A stretch of 6,221 nucleotides of DNA from positions 16,600 through 22,820 of the forward strand of contig JADFLN010000008.1 in the NCBI GenBank assembly GCA_022564385.1, in the 5' to 3' direction. The position numbers were made by a program, and so were the translations under genes. The notes under the pieces were generated by a model. It made no database searches. It was not told where the DNA came from and worked only from the letters and a program-made list of their open reading frames with translations. Source of the DNA: Nitrososphaerota archaeon (GTDB taxonomy: Archaea > Thermoproteota > Nitrososphaeria > Nitrososphaerales > Nitrosopumilaceae). Positions 1 to 4,888 of this stretch are shown here, piece by piece. The number at the start of each line of letters is the position of its first letter. Position 1 is the first letter of the stretch.

Positions 1-125
1 ATTTTATTAGGATTGAAAATTACGCTACTTTTTAAAATAGTATTAATCTGTTACATAATTGATGTTGCATAGCCATTCAAAAGAACCTCTACAGTTTTGT
101 TTTTCACATAACCCAATTGACAAAA

Positions 126-399
126 ATGGCAATTTTGTTCTTGAGCGGGGCAAACAGAATGAAGTTAGTCTCTTTATTGATAAATAGACCTCTTAATGCA
201 AAATCAAATTATAAAAGAAATTGGTCTTGATTACAAAGCAGTACAGCATCACCTAAAAATTCTTGAAAAGAACAATCTCATAACAAAAGATGAAAAGGTG
301 TATGGCACTAAATATTCTATTTCATCACTTTTAGAGAATGATATTACTATATTTGATGAGATTGCATCTAAATTAAAAATACAAAAATCTTTTCCCTGA
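126..399 (+). pseudogene. Frameshifted winged-helix (ArsR-like) transcription regulator
   Basis: This is a small DNA-binding regulator of the ArsR-like winged-helix type, split by one frameshift. From ATG 126 the frame reads MAILFLSGANRMKLVSLLI then NRPLNA and stops matching at 200. From 202 the shifted frame continues NQIIKEIGLDYKAVQHHLKI and on to the stop at 397-399. The two parts join exactly if one A is removed from the AAAA run at 200-203, giving PLNA-NQIIKEIGLDYKAVQHHL, the usual helix-turn-helix of archaeal regulators, followed by a wing (EKVYGTKYSISS). The repaired product would be about 90 residues. The downstream frame has its own ATG at 196, so a 67-residue protein lacking the first helix could still be made. 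A sequencing error in the A run is the main alternative. The gene converges on the zinc-ribbon gene, whose stop is 16 bases away. Confidence 0.72.
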
Positions 400-415
400 T
401 CACTTTTTCATTGTT

Positions 416-607
416 TTAAGCAGGTATCATTTTTTCTGTTTTTTTGGCAGGAAATTTCATTCTGTATGACAATTGTTCTCTTACATCTGGTGTTGGATCG
501 TAACATTGCCCGCACATAGGAAGTATGACATTGGCCTCAAAATCAATCTCCCCGATGCATTTATCGCATTTTATGCAGCGAATCACCTGAGTATCATATA
601 GATTCAA
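416..607 (-). CDS. Small zinc-ribbon protein, five cysteines
   Basis: This is a 63-residue protein of unknown function. It has a compact metal-binding motif, CIKCDKC (Cys11, 14 and 17) and later CGQC (Cys32 and 35), which suggests one structural zinc site with a spare cysteine. The C-terminus is basic (AKKTEKMIPA). The start is uncertain. TTG at 605-607 lies 11 bases after a strong AAAGGAGG (619-626), which favours it. An earlier in-frame TTG at 641-643 would give 75 residues, but its first codons overlap the preceding gene and it has no such site. The stop of the DUF6659-like gene (609-611) lies one base before this start, so the pair is probably one transcript with coupled translation. I do not recognise a named family. 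A nucleic-acid or protein-binding adaptor is possible but is inference. Confidence 0.6.
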   Translation of the reverse strand: MNLYDTQVIRCIKCDKCIGEIDFEANVILPMCGQCYDPTPDVREQLSYRMKFPAKKTEKMIPA

Positions 608-608
608 A

Positions 609-1013
609 TCAATGCCCGCCTCCTTTGAAGAGAATATCCACAAATTGGTCGGAATTCAGTGTTTGAATGATATTATTTATCAACTTTTTATGGTCAGAGT
701 CGTTTTTGATAACAGCAAGTATTATATTATTATTTGGGGCAGGAATTGAGATAAATTTTCTGTCTCCGCGTTGTGTCATACAGTAATTTACTTTCCCTAA
801 CTCTTCATCAAAGTCATTCTGCATGGAAGTTCTCAGAGCAATCTTCATAAGAAACATTTCTTTTTTGGATTCTGACATATCTAGAGAATCAAAGCCTACA
901 GACTCTGTTAATCTGCCTCTCTTGTTTATGATTCCGATCATCTCCACATCTCGCTTTATTATAATATCTTTTTGGAAAACTTGTTTCTGATTTTTAGGAA
1001 CTAGAAAAGACAC
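609..1013 (-). CDS. DUF6659-like thaumarchaeal protein
   Basis: This 134-residue cytoplasmic protein resembles the DUF6659 family, a small protein type that occurs in many copies in ammonia-oxidising archaea and has no known function. Family-like features in order are IGIINKRGRL (residues 26-35), the helix FLMKIALRTSMQNDFDEELG (54-73), then the strands GKVNYCMTQRGDRKFISIP and NNIILAVI, and a final helix around KLINNIIQTL (110-119). The order resembles a small alpha/beta sensor-like fold, but that is inference and no ligand residues stand out. The start codon is GTG at 1011-1013. A TTTTTTAA box centred about 26 bases upstream fits a leaderless message starting at this GTG. A stop at 1035-1037 limits any upstream extension. 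The zinc-ribbon gene follows directly and is probably cotranscribed. The family name is from memory of typical sequences. Confidence 0.65.
   Translation of the reverse strand: MSFLVPKNQKQVFQKDIIIKRDVEMIGIINKRGRLTESVGFDSLDMSESKKEMFLMKIALRTSMQNDFDEELGKVNYCMTQRGDRKFISIPAPNNNIILAVIKNDSDHKKLINNIIQTLNSDQFVDILFKGGGH
619..626 (-). promoter_or_regulatory. Shine-Dalgarno site inside the upstream gene
   Basis: On the minus strand the sequence AAAGGAGG sits within the last codons (Lys-Gly-Gly) of the DUF6659-like gene, 11 bases before the TTG at 607. Other genes here look leaderless, so a strong site at an internal operon position supports a bicistronic message and the choice of the TTG start. Confidence 0.5.
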
Positions 1014-1034
1014 TAAAGTTGATAGTCCTAGAAG

Positions 1035-1042
1035 TTAAAAAA
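1035..1042 (-). promoter_or_regulatory. TATA-like box for the DUF6659-like gene
   Basis: Minus-strand TTTTTTAA is centred about 26 bases from the GTG start at 1013. This is the spacing expected when an archaeal transcript starts at or next to its start codon. Confidence 0.4.
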
Positions 1043-1091
1043 GAGGGTGCAAACATCTGTATGAAAATTCACACACTTGTAACACAATCCT

Positions 1092-1099
1092 TTTACATT
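1092..1099 (+). promoter_or_regulatory. TATA-like box for the gene at 1119
   Basis: TTTACATT lies about 24-27 bases before ATG 1119, consistent with leaderless transcription. With the minus-strand box at 1035-1042 it makes this 105-bp gap a divergent promoter region. Confidence 0.38.
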
Positions 1100-1118
1100 T
1101 TGCTATTCCGCACTAGAT

Positions 1119-1595
1119 ATGCAAACTCCCTTAGAAAATGTGATCGTAAAAAAAGAATCTAAGAACGAAAAAAATATAATCACAAGAAAAGAATCTGAGA
1201 ACGAAAAAAATATCAATAAGGTTAATGTCAGCTATGGTAAAAGAGTTGAAGAGGCCGAACATTTCTCAAAACACATATTCAATTTATGTGCAGACCTCAA
1301 TGCCGAATCTCTTCACGACTGTCTTAACATTGCACAGCATTATGCAGACATGCAAAAAAAATATTCAAATGATTTTCCAACTTGGTATCCAACAGACAAT
1401 ATATTGAGTTTGATGGAGAGAAACAACCATGCATGGGTTCAGGCAGTTGAGAATACGGATTCGATGTACACGAATATTTTGAACAATTGCAAGAGTATTT
1501 TACGGATGTGTAATGAGAACTATCTGCAGTCTATGAAATATTTTGAGAGAAATTACGAATTTATGCAGAAAAATACTCCCAAAATAAAAGACTAG
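1119..1595 (+). CDS. Unknown helical protein with N-terminal tandem repeat
   Basis: This 158-residue protein belongs to no family I can name. Residues 11-34 are a charged tandem repeat, KKESKNEKNIIT then RKESENEKNINK, probably disordered or helical. From about residue 40 the rest looks all-helical and rich in Asn, Glu, Met and aromatic residues. It includes HIFNLCADLNAESLHDCLNI, a segment with Trp and Pro (DFPTWYPTDN), and a long final helix (NENYLQSMKYFERNYEFMQKN). It has four cysteines but no CxxC motif, no signal peptide and no membrane segment. The helical, amphipathic character recalls phasin-like granule proteins, but I see no diagnostic motif. ATG 1119 is chosen because a TATA-like box lies about 25 bases upstream. 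The gene is convergent with the ribbon-helix-helix gene, 54 bases apart. Confidence 0.65.
   Translation: MQTPLENVIVKKESKNEKNIITRKESENEKNINKVNVSYGKRVEEAEHFSKHIFNLCADLNAESLHDCLNIAQHYADMQKKYSNDFPTWYPTDNILSLMERNNHAWVQAVENTDSMYTNILNNCKSILRMCNENYLQSMKYFERNYEFMQKNTPKIKD
1151..1213 (+). repeat. 36-bp period tandem repeat inside the gene at 1119
   Basis: Two 27-base copies (1151-1177 and 1187-1213) differ at one position, A against G in AAAGAATCTRAGAACG. They are offset by 36 bases, which keeps the reading frame and gives a 12-residue repeat in the protein. The near identity indicates a recent duplication. Confidence 0.85.
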
Positions 1596-1642
1596 AAATA
1601 TTGAAAAAGAAACATAATCAGACTATTACTGTGGTTTCTGTG

Positions 1643-1648
1643 AAAAAA
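1643..1648 (-). terminator. Oligo-T terminator of the ribbon-helix-helix gene
   Basis: Minus-strand TTTTTT lies two bases beyond the stop codon at 1650-1652. Archaeal RNA polymerase commonly terminates at such T runs without a hairpin. Confidence 0.35.
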
Positions 1649-1649
1649 T

Positions 1650-2213
1650 CTAATTATTGCCAGTTTTTATTGTTACAACAATACATGTTTCAGTGGATTG
1701 GCAATCGTCTATTCTAGTCTTTTGCAAATCCCAGAAAAGCTTTTCAAACAATTTTTCAAACAACACTGAGAAATTCTTTCCCATATTATGCCTTATCGTG
1801 AAAATATTTTTTTGTGATAATGTCGAATCGTCAAACGCGATTCCAAACATGTTGCAATATTCTTTTATGACTTGCAGACAGGATTTTAAATTGAATTTTT
1901 TCTTCATCATCAATGCAGATTCTTTTATAGAATTGTAAACTAAATCTACCAATAGGCTCATCTCAGACTCTTTTGTGTTTTTTATAATGACACGTATAAT
2001 CTCTTCAGATATGGGATACATTTTCATTTTTTGTCTGTATCGGTCCCATGTGATATAGTTGTTTAAAATTTGATTAATCAAAACATTTGTAGAGACCATA
2101 TTAGTTTTTGACTCTTTTTCCAACTCTGAGATGCTCTGCTCTGATATTCTGAGAGAGACTGTACGAGTTTTTTTGGGTTTGGCTTCGACTAACACATCAC
2201 AATCACTTTTCAT
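1650..2213 (-). CDS. Ribbon-helix-helix DNA-binding protein with C-terminal domain
   Basis: This 187-residue protein is probably a DNA-binding regulator. Residues 15-58 form a CopG/MetJ-type ribbon-helix-helix domain: a basic lead-in (KPKKTR), the DNA-contact strand TVSLRIS (18-24), a first helix (EQSISELEKES), a turn (TNMVST) and a second helix (NVLINQILNNYITWDRY). This arrangement, ending in a tryptophan and aromatic segment, is frequent in Nitrosopumilus-like archaea. Residues 60-187 form a separate domain, including IFTIRHNMGKNFSVLFEKL (137-155), that could be a sensing or dimerisation module; its function is unknown. A LFEK-LFEK duplication sits at about residues 151-158. ATG 2213 is the longest start. 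GTG at 2193-2195 (codon 7) fits better with the TATA-like box at 2221-2229 and would leave the DNA-binding domain intact. It could regulate itself or neighbouring element genes. Confidence 0.72.
   Translation of the reverse strand: MKSDCDVLVEAKPKKTRTVSLRISEQSISELEKESKTNMVSTNVLINQILNNYITWDRYRQKMKMYPISEEIIRVIIKNTKESEMSLLVDLVYNSIKESALMMKKKFNLKSCLQVIKEYCNMFGIAFDDSTLSQKNIFTIRHNMGKNFSVLFEKLFEKLFWDLQKTRIDDCQSTETCIVVTIKTGNN
1741..1764 (-). repeat. 12-bp tandem duplication within the ribbon-helix-helix gene
   Basis: TTTTCAAACAAT (1741-1752) is followed at once by TTTTCAAACAAC (1753-1764). It adds four residues and makes the local sequence LFEKLFEKL, keeping the frame and extending a helix by about one turn. 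Confidence 0.75.
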
Positions 2214-2220
2214 ATTTTAT

Positions 2221-2229
2221 TATTAAATA
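2221..2229 (-). promoter_or_regulatory. TATA-like box upstream of the ribbon-helix-helix gene
   Basis: Minus-strand TATTTAATA lies only 8-16 bases before ATG 2213 but about 30 bases before the in-frame GTG at 2195. If this is the real promoter, the protein starts at codon 7. Confidence 0.35.
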
Positions 2230-2232
2230 TGA

Positions 2233-2273
2233 TCTTACTTCTAATTTCAACATAATATTCGATCAAAGTAAGA
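2233..2273. repeat. Inverted repeat upstream of the ribbon-helix-helix gene
   Basis: TCTTACTT (2233-2240) and its exact complement AAGTAAGA (2266-2273) are separated by 25 bases. The near arm lies just upstream of the TATA-like box. It could be a pair of operator half-sites for an autoregulating protein, but eight-base arms in AT-rich DNA may arise by chance. Confidence 0.3.
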
Positions 2274-2351
2274 AAATCCTAGTATCTGGAATCTTAAAGT
2301 AAAAAAAATTATAAATTTTTGTAGTGTTTTTCATAAATTACGGCTAAGATC

Positions 2352-2365
2352 TGCCGATCTCGGCA
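2352..2365. repeat. GC-rich palindrome next to the tRNA 3' end
   Basis: TGCCGATCTCGGCA is a 6-bp perfect inverted repeat around a 2-base centre. It stands out in strongly AT-rich DNA, about 50 bases beyond the 3' end of tRNA-Phe. An upstream CGGC (2341-2344) could pair with the GCCG at 2353-2356 as an alternative. It may be a protein-binding site such as a recombinase arm site, or a relic hairpin. The oligo-T run lies on the tRNA side, so it is not arranged as a hairpin-plus-T terminator for the tRNA. Confidence 0.4.
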
Positions 2366-2370
2366 AAATC

Positions 2371-2377
2371 AAAAAAA
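2371..2377 (-). terminator. Oligo-T terminator of tRNA-Phe
   Basis: Minus-strand TTTTTTT lies 38 bases downstream of the tRNA 3' end, a plausible archaeal T-run terminator that would leave a short trailer for tRNA processing. Confidence 0.4.
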
Positions 2378-2415
2378 TTATGATCGTAATTCTGAAAATG
2401 GAGTAAATCAAGGTG

Positions 2416-2489
2416 TGCCGGAGGCGAGATTTGAACTCGCGACAGCCCGGTCTTCAGCCGAGTGCTCTCCCAGGCTGAGCTACCCCGGC
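2416..2489 (-). tRNA. tRNA-Phe (GAA)
   Basis: This is an intact 74-base tRNA gene. The acceptor stem GCCGGGG pairs with CTCCGGC (one G-T), the D stem is GCTC/GAGC, the anticodon stem CTCGG/CCGGG encloses the loop CTGAAGA with anticodon GAA, and the T stem GCGAG/CTCGC encloses TTCAAAT. The discriminator base is A. The next bases are CAC, so the CCA end is not encoded and must be added after transcription, as usual in many archaea. No intron is present. The integrase gene starts on its 5' side. tRNA genes are the usual target of tyrosine recombinases, so this gene is the likely attachment locus. No second copy of any tRNA segment is visible elsewhere in the window. Confidence 0.97.
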
Positions 2490-2514
2490 ACTCAGAAAAT
2501 TCATTCAAATGAGG

Positions 2515-2522
2515 AATTAAAG
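2515..2522 (-). promoter_or_regulatory. TATA-like box of tRNA-Phe
   Basis: Minus-strand CTTTAATT is centred about 29 bases before the first base of the mature tRNA, consistent with a promoter starting transcription a few bases upstream of the tRNA. Confidence 0.35.
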
Positions 2523-2551
2523 TTTGTCTTTTTATCAACAAAAACACTATT

Positions 2552-2559
2552 CTTTTATT
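2552..2559 (+). promoter_or_regulatory. TATA-like box of the integrase gene
   Basis: CTTTTATT is centred about 30 bases upstream of ATG 2586. It supports a leaderless or very short-leader transcript starting outside the tRNA, and therefore the 2586 start. Confidence 0.38.
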
Positions 2560-2585
2560 CTAACTCCAGAAAAACGTGGTGGACA

Positions 2586-4157
2586 ATGAGTAGATCAAAA
2601 ACCTATCAAGTTATTCAAGACTTTGATTCAAAAAAAGATTATGGAATCAAACTAGACAATCGATTCAAAACTGCTCTATCAAAGTTTCAAAAAGGCGAAA
2701 CATTCAGACCAAAAGATATTGCTAAAAAACTACCAGAATCAAATCAAACTTTAGCATATGACACCATCACATTTGGAATGAAGATAGGGATCCTCAAATT
2801 AGTTGATTTGGAACCAACATCATTTGATGAGTTCTGTCAACTAGATTCAGTAAGTTATTTTGCAGACCAGTTGAGAGGTTCCAAATACAAACATCAAGAA
2901 GTCAAATCAAGAAAAGGAAGTACAAGACAACTATACCTGTACAAATTATGGAAATTCAATAGTTGGTTGATTGGAAAGAAGTTCAAATTTAGAAGATACA
3001 TTGCAACTGGAATTGACACTCTCAAAGTAATTGATGACTTGATAGAACTATCTGGTGTCGAAGACCTACTGAAATTGTACCAAGAACCACATTCTTCTGA
3101 TACTGAATTCATCAGAACAATCAAAACATTCTTGCTGGATGAACATCATGCAGGAACCAAGGCATCTACTGTAAGTTTGCATTACTGTGCAATTAGAGCC
3201 TATTTTGATAGAAATGATTCACCCATAAATTTCAGATTCGATGCCAAAACAAAGTATGATAATTTGACTGATGATGAAGAAAAACCAGAAGTAACATTGG
3301 AAGACCTACTAAAAATGCTGACAGTTGGAAGACCAACCATTATGGAAAAAGCAGTTGTTGTATGTAAATTTCAGAGAGGTCTTGACAATTCTACATTTGT
3401 AGACAGGTTCAACTATCAGGCTTTTGAGCAATTATCTGACTGGTTTGGAACTGAGCAATATGAGCGATGGGATGAAGCAAATTGTCCTGCACCAATAAAA
3501 CTAACTAGAATCAAAAACCAATTTCAACACACTGGATTTCTAGACATTGATGCAATTCACTGTATACAGGATTATCTAAAAATACGCTATCAAAAAACTG
3601 GAAGGATCCTACAAAAAGGTGAACCAATGTTCATCAATAATTTGAACAGTCCAATCAAAGATGGTTGGGTGTCTAATCTAATCAGAAGACTAGCAAAGAA
3701 ATCAGGAATACAAACTATTCTAAAAGAGTATGAAAGAAGTACAAGATACAAACAAAACTCACATGAACTTCGTGACTTGTTAAAATCAATACTAATTGAT
3801 TCTGGATGCAGATTAGATGTTGCAGACCACGCAATCGGTCACATGCCAAAAGACTCGTATGAAAAACAAACTCAACTATTTCCAGCATCACTTAGAGCAG
3901 AATACATGAAGGCATCAAAACGAATCAACATGTTCTCAAATATTTCACACTACATGCATGGTGATGACGAGAAGGAAGTTCTAAGAAGACAACTTAGTGA
4001 CATGAAGTTGGAGATGGAGAAAACCGAGATTAAAACATTCAGAGAATCAAATGAGATGTTTGAGAAACTAATGTCAAAAATAAAAGAGGGGGATGACCGT
4101 CTGAAACAAGTAGAAGTTGGTATGCAGGTCTTGACCAAATCAAAACAAATTCAGTGA
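2586..4157 (+). CDS. Tyrosine recombinase (integrase), tRNA-Phe associated
   Basis: This 523-residue site-specific recombinase probably catalyses integration and excision of a mobile element. The N-terminal part (about residues 20-75, with FRPKDIAKKL and TITFGMKIGILKLVD) resembles a winged-helix module. Residues 90-210 are a helical core-binding domain. The catalytic domain spans about 240-445 with candidate active-site residues Arg264 (QRGLD), Lys310 (TRIKNQ), His393 and Arg396 (HELRD), His419 (IGHM) and the nucleophile Tyr425 (DSYEKQ); Tyr440 (AEY) is the alternative. The last 60 residues are a charged coiled coil (EVLRRQLSDMKLEMEKTE), possibly for oligomerisation. It is longer than common 300-400-residue integrases because of both extensions. 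ATG 2586 is chosen because the frame stays open back to a GTG at 2415 only by reading antisense through the tRNA, and a TATA-like box lies 30 bases upstream. No lesion is visible. Confidence 0.88.
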   Translation: MSRSKTYQVIQDFDSKKDYGIKLDNRFKTALSKFQKGETFRPKDIAKKLPESNQTLAYDTITFGMKIGILKLVDLEPTSFDEFCQLDSVSYFADQLRGSKYKHQEVKSRKGSTRQLYLYKLWKFNSWLIGKKFKFRRYIATGIDTLKVIDDLIELSGVEDLLKLYQEPHSSDTEFIRTIKTFLLDEHHAGTKASTVSLHYCAIRAYFDRNDSPINFRFDAKTKYDNLTDDEEKPEVTLEDLLKMLTVGRPTIMEKAVVVCKFQRGLDNSTFVDRFNYQAFEQLSDWFGTEQYERWDEANCPAPIKLTRIKNQFQHTGFLDIDAIHCIQDYLKIRYQKTGRILQKGEPMFINNLNSPIKDGWVSNLIRRLAKKSGIQTILKEYERSTRYKQNSHELRDLLKSILIDSGCRLDVADHAIGHMPKDSYEKQTQLFPASLRAEYMKASKRINMFSNISHYMHGDDEKEVLRRQLSDMKLEMEKTEIKTFRESNEMFEKLMSKIKEGDDRLKQVEVGMQVLTKSKQIQ

Positions 4158-4172
4158 TTTTCAGGCTTGTGG

Positions 4173-4182
4173 CTATAATAAT
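4173..4182 (+). promoter_or_regulatory. TATA box for the three-gene cluster
   Basis: CTATAATAAT is centred about 27 bases before ATG 4204, with no ribosome binding site in between, as expected for a leaderless transcript. It probably serves the overlapping genes up to 4847. Confidence 0.5.
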
Positions 4183-4203
4183 TTCAAATTCTAGATATTT
4201 TCA

Positions 4204-4461
4204 ATGGGCATTACAAAATCATCATTATTTCTACGATGGATTTATTCAAAGAAATCACAATATCCCGAGTTTCTAAAATATCTTGAATTCCAAAAACTCA
4301 AGACTACTGATAGAAATATAATATTTTTTAAAGAAGATATAAAAAAAACTGGAAATGAAAAACTCATCAAAGAGTGCAATGATGCTTGGAGTAAATTTAG
4401 AATAATACCAAAAATTCTAGTTAGACCTAATTCACTTCGTCATTTTGGCAGACTTTGTTGA
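4204..4461 (+). CDS. Small basic protein of unknown function
   Basis: This 85-residue lysine-rich protein matches no family I recognise. It has a basic, aromatic N-terminus (SSLFLRWIYSKKSQYPEFLK), a central charged stretch (FFKEDIKKTGNEKLIKECND) and a basic C-terminus (RPNSLRHFGRLC). It has no signal peptide, clear membrane span or metal motif. A good TATA-like box 27 bases upstream supports ATG 4204. It is the first of three tightly packed genes: the membrane protein begins one base after its stop codon, or overlaps it if the upstream TTG at 4445 is used. It lies 46 bases after the integrase, so it may be element cargo. Nucleic-acid binding is possible from the charge alone. Confidence 0.5.
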   Translation: MGITKSSLFLRWIYSKKSQYPEFLKYLEFQKLKTTDRNIIFFKEDIKKTGNEKLIKECNDAWSKFRIIPKILVRPNSLRHFGRLC

Positions 4462-4462
4462 A

Positions 4463-4639
4463 ATGATTATTGGGATCCTCATAATTATTGGGTTATTTCT
4501 TGTAGTTTTGTATACTGGAATAATAGAATGGAATGAGTCACATCTACAGGTTTCAGAAGATTTTGACAGAGTAGGAACTATGATGGAAATCAGAAATCAA
4601 GTAGATACTTTTGTAGAGAGTTTAAGACAACTTGGCTAG
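4463..4639 (+). CDS. Single-pass membrane protein
   Basis: This 58-residue protein has one hydrophobic span at residues 2-20 (IIGILIIIGLFLVVLYTGI), followed by an acidic soluble tail (EWNESHLQVSEDFDRVGTMM, then EIRNQVDTFVESLRQLG) that may form a helix or coiled coil. The span is uncleaved in appearance, so it is probably a membrane-anchored peptide. ATG 4463 lies directly after the previous stop codon (4459-4461). An in-frame TTG at 4445 would add six residues and overlap the previous gene. The next gene overlaps its end by eight bases. The function is unknown; tiny single-span proteins near mobile-element genes include toxins and envelope or virion proteins, but nothing here decides between them. 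Confidence 0.55.
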   Translation: MIIGILIIIGLFLVVLYTGIIEWNESHLQVSEDFDRVGTMMEIRNQVDTFVESLRQLG

Positions 4640-4847
4640 ATATCCTAATGTCTATTGTTTACAGTGCGGTTCTAACAAGAAGATGGTCTATGATGCAGTG
4701 ATTTCAACTAAAAACAGGCATGATCCAGACAAAGAAATTTCAGTTTACGGGTGTATGAAATGTGATATTATCATTAGGATTCAAAGAATGACTGTATATG
4801 ACAAAGTAACATCTGTTAGTGTAATAACTTTCAAGAATAAAAAATGA
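4632..4847 (+). CDS. Small CxxC/CxxC zinc-ribbon protein
   Basis: This 71-residue protein has two metal-binding knuckles, CLQC (Cys9 and 12) and CMKC (Cys41 and 44), 28 residues apart, as in zinc ribbons. The rest is beta-rich and basic at the end (RIQRMTVYDKV and VITFKNKK). The ribbon suggests nucleic-acid or protein binding, but no specific family is recognised. The start is TTG 4632, eight bases inside the membrane-protein gene; later starts would lose the first knuckle. The overlap ACTTGGCTAG implies that ribosomes terminating on the upstream gene reinitiate here. It shows no clear similarity to the other zinc-ribbon protein at 416-607, whose cysteines are spaced differently. Confidence 0.58.
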   Translation: MARYPNVYCLQCGSNKKMVYDAVISTKNRHDPDKEISVYGCMKCDIIIRIQRMTVYDKVTSVSVITFKNKK

Positions 4848-4888
4848 GACCTACATCATCAAAACCCGATAACAATTTTGAGTAATTC

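Noticed and set aside
1..125. Possible upstream gene end or promoter before the regulator
   Set aside because: The frame is open from 63 but has no start codon before 126 and no recognisable protein. AT-rich stretches such as TTTAAAATA are not placed convincingly for a start at 126.
1657..1938. Plus-strand frame opposite the ribbon-helix-helix gene
   Set aside because: It is the complement of a well-supported coding region, and its translation shows no domain-like pattern.
2344..2547. Minus-strand frame through the tRNA
   Set aside because: It is made of tRNA sequence and flanks, and reads like a tRNA translation artefact.
2415..2585. N-terminal extension of the integrase frame back to a GTG at 2415
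   Set aside because: The extra 57 codons are the antisense of tRNA-Phe plus its promoter region, and the translated stretch (RFELATARSS) is the familiar artefact of reading a tRNA backwards. A TATA-like box near ATG 2586 supports the shorter form.
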